From: an uncultured Candidatus Saccharibacteria bacterium
GTDB lineage: Bacteria; Patescibacteriota; Saccharimonadia; Saccharimonadales; Saccharimonadaceae
Direction: 5' to 3'
Length of the DNA stretch: 64,000 nt
NCBI GenBank assembly: GCA_946406665.1
Contig: CAMJLE010000001.1
Location: 1 to 64,000, forward strand
Below the pieces are notes generated by a model. The model saw only the letters and a list, made by a program, of their open reading frames with translations. It was not told the DNA's origin and ran no database searches. A program made the translations under genes and the position numbers. The first letter of the stretch is position 1. Each line of letters opens with the position of its first letter. This document shows positions 1-9,413 of this stretch, piece after piece.

Positions 1-57
1 TTAAGGTTTATGACTCCGTCGCAAATGTTGCAAAGGTGCTGAGTTAATACGTACCTA

Positions 58-86
58 TTGACATTTTTAACTGTTTATGCTAAAAT
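58..86 (+). promoter_or_regulatory. sigma70-type promoter (TTGACA-17-TAAAAT) for gene at 294
   Basis: TTGACA at 58-63, 17-nt spacer, TAAAAT at 81-86; about 200-nt leader to ATG 294. Confidence 0.75.
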
Positions 87-293
87 GTAGCTATGGTTGC
101 CATAAACGGCAGCGAAAGATCATTAATAAGGTTATGCGCAAACGACTTAATCGTATATATCTCCTTCGTTCGAGCTAGCGTTTAGCTTCTATAGATATTT
201 CATCTATGGCGGCCAGGCGCTAGCCCGAAACCTGAGCGGGCTTGCAGATTGCATTATCACGCTAGCCCCAAGAAGGGGCAAAAGGAGGTAACC

Positions 294-698
294 ATGATTG
301 ATAAGAAAGACACTGTGTTCGTGAAAGATGGCTGTACTTACGTCATCACTGAAAAGAATGCCTTCTATATCTGGGGGCGTCGGAGCGTCGTAGTGGAAGG
401 GGAGACGCGCGAGGTGTACGATCAGATCCCCCGAAACGTAGCAGGAAAACTGATTGACTGCATCGAATCGGCGGAAATGAGTTACCCCGGTCTGTTCTGG
501 GGTGTTCCTACGCTCGTCTGCATCGCAATCGGCGTGTTCTGCGCGATCGCAACGTATGAGCTCGACCCGATGACTTACGGCGTCGATGCATACTCAGTGA
601 TTGTGATTGTCGTTACGATCGCATATGCGGCGTGTGCAGTGATCTGTGCAGGCTTCTGGGCGACAGAAGCATTCATCCCCTGGATCAAAAGAGCATAA
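294..698 (+). CDS. small hypothetical protein with two predicted C-terminal TM segments
   Basis: ORF with strong SD (AAAGGAGGT) just upstream of ATG 294; hydrophobic C-terminal half. Confidence 0.75.
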   Translation: MIDKKDTVFVKDGCTYVITEKNAFYIWGRRSVVVEGETREVYDQIPRNVAGKLIDCIESAEMSYPGLFWGVPTLVCIAIGVFCAIATYELDPMTYGVDAYSVIVIVVTIAYAACAVICAGFWATEAFIPWIKRA

Positions 699-747
699 CC
701 GAACGATTCGCCCTTTACGACGAGATTGCACCTTCCATAAAGAAAAA

Positions 748-770
748 ACCTCCGGCTTGCCGGGGGTTTC
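748..770 (+). terminator. rho-independent terminator
   Basis: AAACCTCCGGcttgCCGGGGGTTT stem-loop after the 294-698 CDS. Confidence 0.7.
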
Positions 771-901
771 TTCGTGTCTGCGTTTTTTGATTTTCAAGGT
801 CCATATATACATAGTCCACAGAGTAACAGCACTTGCGCTCACTTCTATTCACTACAAATTATCTCAGTAAGCTCATTTTTGGTTTTTATGCCATCTACGT
901 C

Positions 902-1795
902 CTAAAAACTCCGCGAACTGCCGCCGCCGCCAGAGCGTCCACCTCCGCCAGAAAATCCGCCGCCTCCGCCAGAATGCCCAGAATGGCCATGTCCGCCGCT
1001 AATGCCCGCGCCGCCTCCCGTAATTAAGCTAACACCTAGGAATGCAGAAACTAGATTGAAGATCGTTAGCATCATCGGGAGCTCATGCCAAGACTTGGCG
1101 CCGACCGAAATGCCATGGATTGCAATCGGAATCACAAAGAGCTCCATCACGAAAAATAATATCAGCTTATGTTTAAAGCTGCCCTCGCTGAACAGCGCGC
1201 CGAACGAACTAGCGAGTATACATAGAATGAAGCTAATAAAACTAAAATCTACTTCGCTTTTTATATTATTAGAAACACGAGTTGGCGCAACATTGCTGTC
1301 GAAGTTATATTCTTTTGCAACTTCTGCAAAGAAGGCTTTATAGCCATTTAGCATGCCTTCATCGAAATTATCATCCTTAAAGTAAGGGATCATATACTCA
1401 TCTTGCAAGCGGCCAGTTTTTGCATCCGGGAGAGCCCCCTCAAGGCCGTAGCCTACCTCTACGCGCACCTGACGTTCTTCGAGTGCTAGTAGTATCAGAA
1501 GGCCATTATTTTTCTTTGCGTCGCCTATACCGTAGCTTCGGAATAGTTCCGTAGCATACCCCTCGAGGTCGCGCCCCTCAAGATTCGGCACCGTCACGAC
1601 GACAATTTGCGCCGTGGTAGCTTCATCGAGCGCGCGACTTTGCGAAAAAATGTAATCTTCTGTATCAGCACTGAGAATGCCTGCCCTGTCGTTAACATAG
1701 AATCTCTCGCTTGGCGAAACGATAGCAACGACATTGATGGCGCAAAAACCGAATGCGACAAGCAATGACAAGATGGCGCAATAGAGTTTTTTCAT
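902..1795 (-). CDS. TPM-domain (YgcG-like) membrane protein with Gly/Ser-rich C-terminus
   Basis: SPSERFYVNDRAGILS...QIVVVTVPNLEGRDLEGYATELFRSYGIGDAKKNNGLLILLA...RVEVGYGLEGALPDA is TPM-family; ends GGGGGFSGGGGRSGGGGSSRSF. Confidence 0.85.
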   Translation of the reverse strand: MKKLYCAILSLLVAFGFCAINVVAIVSPSERFYVNDRAGILSADTEDYIFSQSRALDEATTAQIVVVTVPNLEGRDLEGYATELFRSYGIGDAKKNNGLLILLALEERQVRVEVGYGLEGALPDAKTGRLQDEYMIPYFKDDNFDEGMLNGYKAFFAEVAKEYNFDSNVAPTRVSNNIKSEVDFSFISFILCILASSFGALFSEGSFKHKLILFFVMELFVIPIAIHGISVGAKSWHELPMMLTIFNLVSAFLGVSLITGGGAGISGGHGHSGHSGGGGGFSGGGGRSGGGGSSRSF

Positions 1796-2406
1796 TATTC
1801 TTTATTGGTATCAAAATTCACTTCTGGAACTTTAAGTTTCGATTCGTCGCTGACTTCGAAATAGTCTTTCTTCTCCTTGCCCATCATGCCCGCCACTATA
1901 GAGCTAGGAATAGTACTAATTTTCATATTGTAATCCTTCACGGCTTCATTATAATCATTGCGCGCGGTCACGATGCGATTTTCAGTACCGGCCAGCTCAT
2001 CCATAAGACCGATAAAGGTCTTGTCCGCCTTAAGATCTGGGTAATTCTCGATAATAACATTCAAGTTATTAAGGGCGCTGTTGAGCTTATTATTGGCATC
2101 GCTCAGTTCCTTAATGCTGCTTGCCCCGGAAACGGCCGCACGCGCATCGGTTATTGTATCGATTACGCTTTGCTCGTGGCTCGTGTAGCCCTTAACGGTA
2201 CTAACGAGGTTGGGGATCAAATCCGCGCGGCGCTCTAGCTGAGTCTTGATGGCGGAGGCTTTCTCGTCTACTCCTTGCTCAAGGCCAATGATAGAGTTAT
2301 ACGTTCCTACATATACACCGGCTAACACGATTGCAATAACCGCAATAATGCCCATGATTCCAATTGCCGCGATACCTTTTTTCTTCATACTGCTCCTTTT
2401 AATCAC
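1795..2406 (-). CDS. lemA: LemA family protein
   Basis: N-terminal TM, YNSIIGLEQGVDEKASAIKTQLERRADLIPNLVSTVKGY; adjacent to TPM gene as usual. Confidence 0.9.
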   Translation of the reverse strand: MIKRSSMKKKGIAAIGIMGIIAVIAIVLAGVYVGTYNSIIGLEQGVDEKASAIKTQLERRADLIPNLVSTVKGYTSHEQSVIDTITDARAAVSGASSIKELSDANNKLNSALNNLNVIIENYPDLKADKTFIGLMDELAGTENRIVTARNDYNEAVKDYNMKISTIPSSIVAGMMGKEKKDYFEVSDESKLKVPEVNFDTNKE

Positions 2407-2469
2407 TAGTTGTTTATATTATATATCAGTAATCAGGCCATCTTTTGCTTTTTCATGTACAATAATCTT

Positions 2470-3177
2470 ATGAATAAGTATGAACTGAAGAAATACCACA
2501 TAGCAATCGCAATAGTCGCGGCCTTGTTCGTCGGTATTGTGATTGGTAATATTAATATTTTGCATCTAAGTACTGGCCTGCCGGCACTACCGCTGCCAGA
2601 AATAACCGACGGACAACGCGGCGAGCTGGGAATCGATAAGAATATCAACGAATCAAACATCGATAAGTATCTCGGCCGTAGCGATAGCGTTTATCGCGAC
2701 ATGCGCATGCTCAAGGACCCGGCCAATTACGAAGCAATTGACGGCGATAGTTATTTGTCTGGGTATGTTGATGGTTTTGAAATCATACCTTATCCGTATC
2801 TCGTCAATGTTGTCGGGCTCCCAGAAGCAGTCGGCAAATCATACGATGGCAAAACGCTGTTTACTCAAAACGACAAAAACGAATATGCGGCAAATTACGA
2901 TGAATCTCAACGTATTCTAGAAGACATTTTTCCAAAAGATAAGAAGATCTTCCTCATGTGCGGCGGTGGTGGCTATGCCGGTATGACAAAGAGCATGCTC
3001 GTAAAACTTGGTTGGGATTCCAGTAAAATATACGTCGTAGGTGGATATTGGTTCTACGAAGGCGAACATGACGTAAAAGTCAAAAGCGGCGAGGGCGAAA
3101 ACGCTAAATATGCCTTCTGGAAAGTTCCATACCACAACATAAATTTCGACGATTTGACCGAGAAGAAAAGTGAGTAA
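2470..3177 (+). CDS. membrane-anchored rhodanese-like protein
   Basis: N-terminal TM; CGGGGYAGMTKSMLVKLGWDSSKIYVVGGYWF resembles a rhodanese Cys loop; start ATG 2470, 6 nt after TACAAT. Confidence 0.55.
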   Translation: MNKYELKKYHIAIAIVAALFVGIVIGNINILHLSTGLPALPLPEITDGQRGELGIDKNINESNIDKYLGRSDSVYRDMRMLKDPANYEAIDGDSYLSGYVDGFEIIPYPYLVNVVGLPEAVGKSYDGKTLFTQNDKNEYAANYDESQRILEDIFPKDKKIFLMCGGGGYAGMTKSMLVKLGWDSSKIYVVGGYWFYEGEHDVKVKSGEGENAKYAFWKVPYHNINFDDLTEKKSE

Positions 3178-3661
3178 AAAGAAAATCGACCCACGGCCAA
3201 ACAAAATAGCCATCATGGCTATAGCTATCTTCTGTGTCGCAGTGTTCTTTGGTGGCTATTTCCTCGTTCGCGGACTGACGCCAAAGGAATTTCGCCTAGA
3301 CGAAGAAATGTATGACAAGAGCGAAGCGATCGATATAGACAAAGGTACATACGAAAAACTAATCGCCGACAAGAAGTCTTTTATCATAATGATCGATAAG
3401 CCAGATTGTTTTACGACCGCCAACTTACGGCAGCGCATGAAAGAATTCCCAGAAGAGATGCAGTTTAAATATTATCGGATTATGTGGTCCCAGGCAAAAG
3501 AATCGAGTTTGCATGAATATGTTAAATTTGTACCGTCCGTCGCGATTGTTCGTGAAGGCAAAATCATAGATTTTCTCGATGCCGACTCCGCAGAAGATAC
3601 GGATAAGTATAATGACGCTGAAGCTTTGCGAAGTTGGATAGACGAGTATATTAAGTTCTAG
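3170..3661 (+). CDS. membrane-anchored thioredoxin-fold-like protein
   Basis: TM then FIIMIDKPDCF...FVPSVAIVREGKIIDFLDAD; overlaps upstream rhodanese-like gene. Confidence 0.5.
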   Translation: MSKKKIDPRPNKIAIMAIAIFCVAVFFGGYFLVRGLTPKEFRLDEEMYDKSEAIDIDKGTYEKLIADKKSFIIMIDKPDCFTTANLRQRMKEFPEEMQFKYYRIMWSQAKESSLHEYVKFVPSVAIVREGKIIDFLDADSAEDTDKYNDAEALRSWIDEYIKF

Positions 3662-3684
3662 ATATTATATTTTGCCATAAAAAA

Positions 3685-3708
3685 GGCCCTGCGTCATTTC
3701 GCAGAGCC
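3685..3708 (-). terminator. terminator of the 3694-4530 gene
   Basis: minus strand GGCTCTGCGaaatgaCGCAGGGCC followed by TTTTTT. Confidence 0.65.
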
Positions 3709-4530
3709 GCCATCCTTAAGGAATGGCATAATTATCTCGTAATCGTGATGATTCTCGCCGACACCGAAGTGCCCGGTAGGAAGCCTCAGCAGCTCCATCT
3801 GGCGATCTTTCGTCTTCTCAGTCAGAGTGTCACGCGAACGTCTACGCTCGCCTTGCCTTGCGAGACGCAGCAGAGCGTCGTTGTTGACCAGATCGTCAAA
3901 TATACTGAAGACAAGGACGTCGGGCCGAAACCCGAATTTTACGTGCGCACTGCTTGCGCATATTGACAGCTGATCGAGAACCAGCTGTAGCGAATATGCT
4001 GGACCGTCAACTTTCACGATTGGCAATTGCATCAGCCAACCGGTCGCTATGGAAAGACCCCATGCGGCAGGCAGTACCGGTATGAGCTTTCGCATTTTCG
4101 GCGCTAAGCTACGTGCGCCCACGCAAGGGTTCAGGCCGATCACCTTGTCGCATTCGCGCGCGACGCCCATGATGAGCTGGTAGCCCATCGAGACGGCGAC
4201 GAATGTAACTTCTCTGTATTCGCGCTTATCGATATGTTCTTTAACTGCTAGGCGCGCAGCTTCGACGTCGAGTCCCAGATTACGGTATTCGACATAATGC
4301 ACTGAGGTATCTGCTGAGATATCCCCACCTATGTGCTCCGTAATGAACCGAAACGGCTTTGCCGTCCGGGACATACATCCGCCAATTAGGTAGATTGCTT
4401 TGTCAGTAGACGTGCCGGCGTTTACATCATAGATATCTACGCCTCGTTTATACCAGCGCGTGACGTACCAGGCCGCATATGATACGGCGTTGGCTGCCGC
4501 AGCTACTACAATAACTCCTTTCAGTGACAA
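3694..4530 (-). CDS. alpha/beta-hydrolase-like protein
   Basis: nucleophile-elbow-like VAVSMGYQ, late Asp (FDD) and His (TGHFG); TTG start after GGGGGTGA SD. Confidence 0.5.
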   Translation of the reverse strand: MSLKGVIVVAAAANAVSYAAWYVTRWYKRGVDIYDVNAGTSTDKAIYLIGGCMSRTAKPFRFITEHIGGDISADTSVHYVEYRNLGLDVEAARLAVKEHIDKREYREVTFVAVSMGYQLIMGVARECDKVIGLNPCVGARSLAPKMRKLIPVLPAAWGLSIATGWLMQLPIVKVDGPAYSLQLVLDQLSICASSAHVKFGFRPDVLVFSIFDDLVNNDALLRLARQGERRRSRDTLTEKTKDRQMELLRLPTGHFGVGENHHDYEIIMPFLKDGGSAK

Positions 4531-4663
4531 TCATGTCACCCCCTTTCGAAAATAAAAATACAACACTTCACAAGTATCTTGTATATTATATCACATTTGG
4601 TAAATAATCGCAAGCGTTTTGACCGCCATGAGCGGTCTGATTCTGCAAAAGTCTGTGTCGTGG

Positions 4664-5401
4664 CTATGATTTGATAACGCTTTTGTCGATTGGTGGATTA
4701 TTAGCATCGTCGCCCTCGGGAATAGAATCATTTAGTGGCCTGAGCTCCGGTATATCGACATCATCCGCTTTGATTTCAACTCGGTGCGCGACGCAGTGAG
4801 AGCTAGTTTCGACGGACACGATGAAACGGAAGTTGTGCGCAAAAGAGATATTAACACAACCCGAAATGCCACCAGCACTAGATTGAATATCGATACGCGC
4901 AATAGAACCACCGCCGCTCTCCTCGTTTTCGTCTAGATAGCGGGCGTCAATTTCCACATTGCCGGCCTCGCAGTAGGTATTATCGTACCAGCTGGTCGGC
5001 TGCGAGTTGGCGTTATTATACCCCGTCACCGCATTCTTAAGGTAGCGGCAGTCGCTTTGTGCGATTGCCTTTGGGCCATTCCTGTTATACAAGATTCCCG
5101 TGCCAAAGATACGAGAAGCCGCCATCTGCTCACTGTCGCTCAGCTCGTAATAACCGGATGGCGTCATTGAGATACCTTTTTTGACCTGCTGAAAAATATC
5201 ATTGCCAGCCTCATTCCATACTGTAATAAAGAAGAAAATTGCCATAGCAAATGGCATCATGAACATTATTACAAAAAAGAACATCACGAACTTGAGCCCA
5301 CCAGTAGAGCTTACGCGATTCACCCTATAGCTCCTGTCGGATATAGTTGAATCTTTTATGTCTCCTGGCCTAATTGGATCAGCCATAAAACCATCGCTCA
5401 T
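4664..5401 (-). CDS. hypothetical membrane protein
   Basis: ORF with SD AAAGGAGG; one strong TM segment near the N-terminus. Confidence 0.65.
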   Translation of the reverse strand: MSDGFMADPIRPGDIKDSTISDRSYRVNRVSSTGGLKFVMFFFVIMFMMPFAMAIFFFITVWNEAGNDIFQQVKKGISMTPSGYYELSDSEQMAASRIFGTGILYNRNGPKAIAQSDCRYLKNAVTGYNNANSQPTSWYDNTYCEAGNVEIDARYLDENEESGGGSIARIDIQSSAGGISGCVNISFAHNFRFIVSVETSSHCVAHRVEIKADDVDIPELRPLNDSIPEGDDANNPPIDKSVIKS

Positions 5402-5511
5402 AATTGCCTCCTTTTAGAACTTATTATATAGCAAAAGTAGAACACTAACGGAATGAAAAAGCCCCCTCGACCGTAGTCTTGGGAGCCTAGGTTTACAGTT
5501 ACGATAAAATG

Positions 5512-5967
5512 TCATCTGCCCTGGCTATACACATGAAGCGTAGCAGTGACGTAATCGATAGCCTCGAGAGCCGCCTTCACATCCTTCGCTTCGTCTTCGG
5601 ACGCGAAAGTTAGATAACCGCTAGTCTCATAATGATCATCCACGGGGCCAGCGCTGAGCTGGCGTCCATCCTCGGTTTCGTAGCAGAAGACTACGCCACG
5701 GCCACAGGGGTCAACGTTGTAAAAGAAATCCGGCTCCGGATTCTCATCGGTCCAGGCGGTCCTTCTGTGTACTTCGGACAGATTTAATGCAAGGCAGATC
5801 AGCTTGTATTCGCTGTCCATATTGCTGAATATGCCGCTCAGAGAAGGGTTCTCGGTCAATTCCGGAAATCCCTTTTTCGCGACATCACAGAACGCCTTGA
5901 AGGCTTCTTCCATCGAAGCGCTATCATCCGTCCTGTACGTAACTTGATATGATCTCCTACCTTTCAT
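5512..5967 (-). CDS. hypothetical protein
   Basis: ORF with SD AAAGGAG lying inside a large hairpin (5974-6056) and an upstream consensus promoter. Confidence 0.65.
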   Translation of the reverse strand: MKGRRSYQVTYRTDDSASMEEAFKAFCDVAKKGFPELTENPSLSGIFSNMDSEYKLICLALNLSEVHRRTAWTDENPEPDFFYNVDPCGRGVVFCYETEDGRQLSAGPVDDHYETSGYLTFASEDEAKDVKAALEAIDYVTATLHVYSQGR

Positions 5968-5973
5968 ATATTA

Positions 5974-6056
5974 CTCCTTTCTATTTGGTTTTTTGCCTCA
6001 CTCTTGCCCACCTATTTGGTGGGTGAAAGTGAGGCTAAAAACCAAATAGAAAGGAG
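5974..6056 (-). promoter_or_regulatory. long 5'UTR hairpin enclosing the SD of the 5512-5967 gene
   Basis: 39-nt arms 5974-6012 and 6018-6056 pair with 4 mismatches around a 5-nt loop; minus-strand 3' arm ends AAAGGAG 6 nt before ATG. Confidence 0.85.
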
Positions 6057-6120
6057 AATCATTTCGTAATCTGCAAACTACAAATGTTCTATATGGCAAA
6101 CATAATGACCATATAGGTGT

Positions 6121-6149
6121 ATTGTATCATATTTTATCATTCTTGTCAA
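6121..6149 (-). promoter_or_regulatory. sigma70-type promoter TTGACA-17-TACAAT
   Basis: minus strand TTGACA (6144-6149), 17 nt, TACAAT (6121-6126). Confidence 0.75.
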
Positions 6150-6208
6150 TACTGACACCTTGCCGAGCCTTTTTGAGGACCACCGAGCTAATTCGTGTAA
6201 GCAAAAAA

Positions 6209-6231
6209 CGGAGCATCCCATAAATACTCCG
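6209..6231 (-). terminator. hsp20 terminator
   Basis: minus strand CGGAGtatttatgggatgCTCCG then TTTTTT. Confidence 0.6.
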
Positions 6232-6251
6232 CTTTTTTCTTTGAACGATGA

Positions 6252-6734
6252 TTAGCCTTCGATGGCAATATACTTCTTCTCTTCCGGAAGCTCTTCCTTT
6301 GGCTCAGCTTTTGGAATAGTTAGCGAGAGGACGCCATCTTTATATGCGGCCTTAATCTCCTCTTGTTTAATATCTTCACCAACATACCAGCTGCGGCTCA
6401 TCGATCCAAAATGTCGCTCCTTGCGAATAAGATGGCTGCCATTCTTGCGCGGCTTGCCGTTTTTGTCTTCGCGCTCCTCGATATCCTCGCTAGTTTCGGC
6501 ACTGACGGTCAAAACGCCATTATCGAATTTAACTTTAATGTCTTCCTTTTTGTACCCTGGAAGTTCAATTTCAAGATTATATGCCTGTTCTGTTTCGCTT
6601 GCGTCTGTGCGCATTAGGCTACGCCCATTCCCGCCACCATTAATTGCTGGTAACATTGGGCGATGTCCAAAGAATCCGTCATCGAAATCATTGAACATTT
6701 CGTCAAAAAGGCTCTCGAATCCCGAATGAATCAT
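6252..6734 (-). CDS. hsp20: Hsp20/alpha-crystallin small heat shock protein
   Basis: YNLEIELPGYKKEDIKVKFDNGVLTVSAE ... AAYKDGVLSLTIPKAE. Confidence 0.95.
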   Translation of the reverse strand: MIHSGFESLFDEMFNDFDDGFFGHRPMLPAINGGGNGRSLMRTDASETEQAYNLEIELPGYKKEDIKVKFDNGVLTVSAETSEDIEEREDKNGKPRKNGSHLIRKERHFGSMSRSWYVGEDIKQEEIKAAYKDGVLSLTIPKAEPKEELPEEKKYIAIEG

Positions 6735-6836
6735 CTTTTTCCTTTCGTTAAGTTTGTGTGAGTAAGTTAGTTGCTAACCGTTATATTGCGTTCGTGTCGG
6801 TTGCTTTCGCTTATGTTTTCATTATAGTCCATCGAG

Positions 6837-6863
6837 TTAGCACTGTCAAGCCCCGAGTGCTAA
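6837..6863 (-). promoter_or_regulatory. CIRCE (HrcA operator) upstream of hsp20
   Basis: TTAGCACTG-N9-GAGTGCTAA, one mismatch to TTAGCACTC-N9-GAGTGCTAA; overlaps -35 of TTGACA (6844-6849)-17-TATAAT (6821-6826) on the minus strand. Confidence 0.9.
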
Positions 6864-7384
6864 TTTTTACGGTAGATTTTAATATTTGCGGCGGCATATT
6901 TTTTGTCGCTTAGAAGCTCAAGGTAAGATAACTGTGGCGGCTCGGGCGATTCTGGGTGAGAGAGAATAAAAAGCCCGCCAGGCACCAAATGCGCAACCAG
7001 GCCGGCCACAACGCCGTATTGCGGGTTATCGTATGGCGGGTCAGCAAAAATAATACCGTAGTCACCATCGGGGGCTCTCAAAATATTCGCAAGATCGGAA
7101 GCCTGAAGAGTCTGCAAGTTTTTCTGAATAGTCCGAATCGCTTTCGGATGCTTCTCCATGAAATCTACATGAGAGGCACCAAGAGACAGCGCCTCGATGC
7201 CAATTGCGCCACTGCCGGCAAACGCATCGAGAATTCGGCGACCCGGAATTTCGTTGCGAATAGAGTTAAAAATCGCCGCACGCTCGCGCTCGCCCATTGG
7301 ATGGGTAGCCTTGGTCTTTGGCGTGTCGATTAGTCGACCGCCGTACTTACCAGAGATGATTCGAATTTGATTATTATTCTTCAT
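6860..7384 (-). CDS. rsmD: 16S rRNA (guanine(966)-N(2))-methyltransferase RsmD
   Basis: RIISGKYGGRLI, FAGSGAIGIEALS, ADPPYD motif. Confidence 0.9.
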   Translation of the reverse strand: MKNNNQIRIISGKYGGRLIDTPKTKATHPMGERERAAIFNSIRNEIPGRRILDAFAGSGAIGIEALSLGASHVDFMEKHPKAIRTIQKNLQTLQASDLANILRAPDGDYGIIFADPPYDNPQYGVVAGLVAHLVPGGLFILSHPESPEPPQLSYLELLSDKKYAAANIKIYRKN

Positions 7385-7395
7385 GTTTGATTTAC

Positions 7396-9399
7396 TTAGT
7401 TTAATGTTGTCAAACGTTGGTATTTGCGAACAGAGTCGCTTAATTCCTTATATTCTACCAAATCATAGCCGGTCTGCCGAAATTGTTTCACGAGAGCCTC
7501 CGCCCTATGGACTAGTTTCGTGTCGGTAATTGTTGCAATACGTAGGTCTAGCGCGCCATGCTGTAAAGAGCCGTACAGTTCGCCTGGGCCGCGCAATTTT
7601 AAATCAACCTCCGCCAAATAGAAGCCGTCCTGCGAGCGTTCAATTTCGCGCAATCTGCGCGTTGGTGCATCGGAATTTGAGTTGATTAAATAACAATACG
7701 AAGCGTCACTGCCGCGGCCAACGCGACCACGCAACTGATGTAGCTGCGACAATCCATATTGATCCGCATCGGCAATTACCATGACGGTGGCATTTGGAAC
7801 ATTCACGCCAACCTCCACTACGGTAGTGCTAACTAGAATATCTATTTCGCCTTTCGCGAACATTGTCATAATTTCGTCTTTTTCAGCTGGCTTCATTTTG
7901 CCATGCAGAAACGCAACGTTGTAATTTGGAAATTGATGTGCGAGTTTCTGCGATTCCTTTTTAACATTAGATAACTCGCTCGCACCTTTGTCGTCAATTT
8001 TCTTGCAAATATAGTAGGCTTGATGGCGCTTCTGAAGCTCCGCGTCAATTGAGTCCCACATTTGCTTCGTAGAGTTTGGTGAAACGATTTTAGTCGTAAT
8101 TGGCTGACGGCCAGCTGGAAGCTCGTCGAGGATAGAGACGGAAAGGTCGCCAAAGATAGTTAATTGCAACGAGCGCGGAATAGGCGTGGCCGTCATGGAT
8201 AAAAGGTGTGGCATCGTATGTGCTTTTGCGAGAAGTTTTTGGCGCTGCATTACGCCAAAACGATGTTGCTCGTCGATGATTGCTAGGCCAAGATTCTTAA
8301 ACTCCGTATCATCTGTTATGAGAGCATGGGTGCCTACAACTAAATCGGCCTCGCCAGATTTGATGTGCTTTTTTAGTTCAGCCTTGCGTTTGGTGGAGCC
8401 GGTAAGTAGCGCCACGCTTAGTTGATTGCCGAATAGCTTTGAGAGCGATTCGGCGTGCTGAGTTGCAAGCACCTCCGTCGGAGCCATTATGGCCGCCTGA
8501 AAGCCTGCGCGAGCGGCTACAAAGCAGCTGAGTGCAGCCACCATGGTCTTACCTGAACCAACGTCGCCCTGTAGTAGGCGGTTCATAGGAATCTCTTGCT
8601 CCATATCCTGGATTATCTCCCAAGTTGCACGACGCTGCGCATTCGTGAGCTTAAACGGCAGCCCTTCAATAAAAGACTTCAGTGCGCCCATGTCGCCCTC
8701 GATTGCTTGCGTGTGGAGTTTTTGGTTTTCCTCGCGGTTAAGCCTTGCAGCAAGCAAAAGACTGAATAGCTCTTCGGTGGCGAGATATTCTCGACCCTTC
8801 TTCGCCGCATCGACAGTCTCTGGAAAATGCACATTAAAAAGGGCGTCCGCTCTGCCGGGATAATTAGGTATCATGTCGGGAATTAGAGCGATATTATTAT
8901 CGATAGTTTTGATAAATTTCTTGAAATCTTGCGATTTTATTGAGCCGCGCGCTGGATAGACTGGCTGGATTTTTGCCGTGCTTGCCTTGGCGTCATAATC
9001 ATCCGCCAAAGTAGCGGACGGATTGGATATTTGATAATACCCATGCGACAAAGCCATCGTGCCAGAAAAATAATAGTCTTTTCCCGCATCAAACTGTTTG
9101 GCGCGGTATGGTTGATTAAACCAAATTGCTCGAATAGCTCCAGACTTATCGCGCAGAGTGGCTTCGACTAAATTCAGATTGCGCCGCATGCGGCGTAGCC
9201 TTACGTTTTCAACTTTCGCCTTTACGGTGACTTTTCCTGGCTTTAGGTCGGAAATGTTTTGAGCCTGTTGGAAGTCTTCATAGTCGCGCGGCAAGTGATA
9301 AACCAAATCGCGAAGCGTAAAAATACCGGCCTTATGCAAAACTTCGGCCGTTTTAGGGCCTATGCCCTTCACCTCCTCGACAGGCGATGCCAAATCCAT
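7396..9399 (-). CDS. recG: ATP-dependent DNA helicase RecG
   Basis: RLLQGDVGSGKTMVA, IDEQHRFGVMQR, TATPIPRS, HQLRGRVGRG; ATG 9399 preferred (MDLASPVEEVKGIGPKTAE). Confidence 0.95.
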   Translation of the reverse strand: MDLASPVEEVKGIGPKTAEVLHKAGIFTLRDLVYHLPRDYEDFQQAQNISDLKPGKVTVKAKVENVRLRRMRRNLNLVEATLRDKSGAIRAIWFNQPYRAKQFDAGKDYYFSGTMALSHGYYQISNPSATLADDYDAKASTAKIQPVYPARGSIKSQDFKKFIKTIDNNIALIPDMIPNYPGRADALFNVHFPETVDAAKKGREYLATEELFSLLLAARLNREENQKLHTQAIEGDMGALKSFIEGLPFKLTNAQRRATWEIIQDMEQEIPMNRLLQGDVGSGKTMVAALSCFVAARAGFQAAIMAPTEVLATQHAESLSKLFGNQLSVALLTGSTKRKAELKKHIKSGEADLVVGTHALITDDTEFKNLGLAIIDEQHRFGVMQRQKLLAKAHTMPHLLSMTATPIPRSLQLTIFGDLSVSILDELPAGRQPITTKIVSPNSTKQMWDSIDAELQKRHQAYYICKKIDDKGASELSNVKKESQKLAHQFPNYNVAFLHGKMKPAEKDEIMTMFAKGEIDILVSTTVVEVGVNVPNATVMVIADADQYGLSQLHQLRGRVGRGSDASYCYLINSNSDAPTRRLREIERSQDGFYLAEVDLKLRGPGELYGSLQHGALDLRIATITDTKLVHRAEALVKQFRQTGYDLVEYKELSDSVRKYQRLTTLN

Positions 9400-9413
9400 A
9401 TCTTTATTATATC

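Noticed and set aside
6262-6729. 155-aa plus-strand ORF
   Set aside because: Exact antisense mirror of hsp20.
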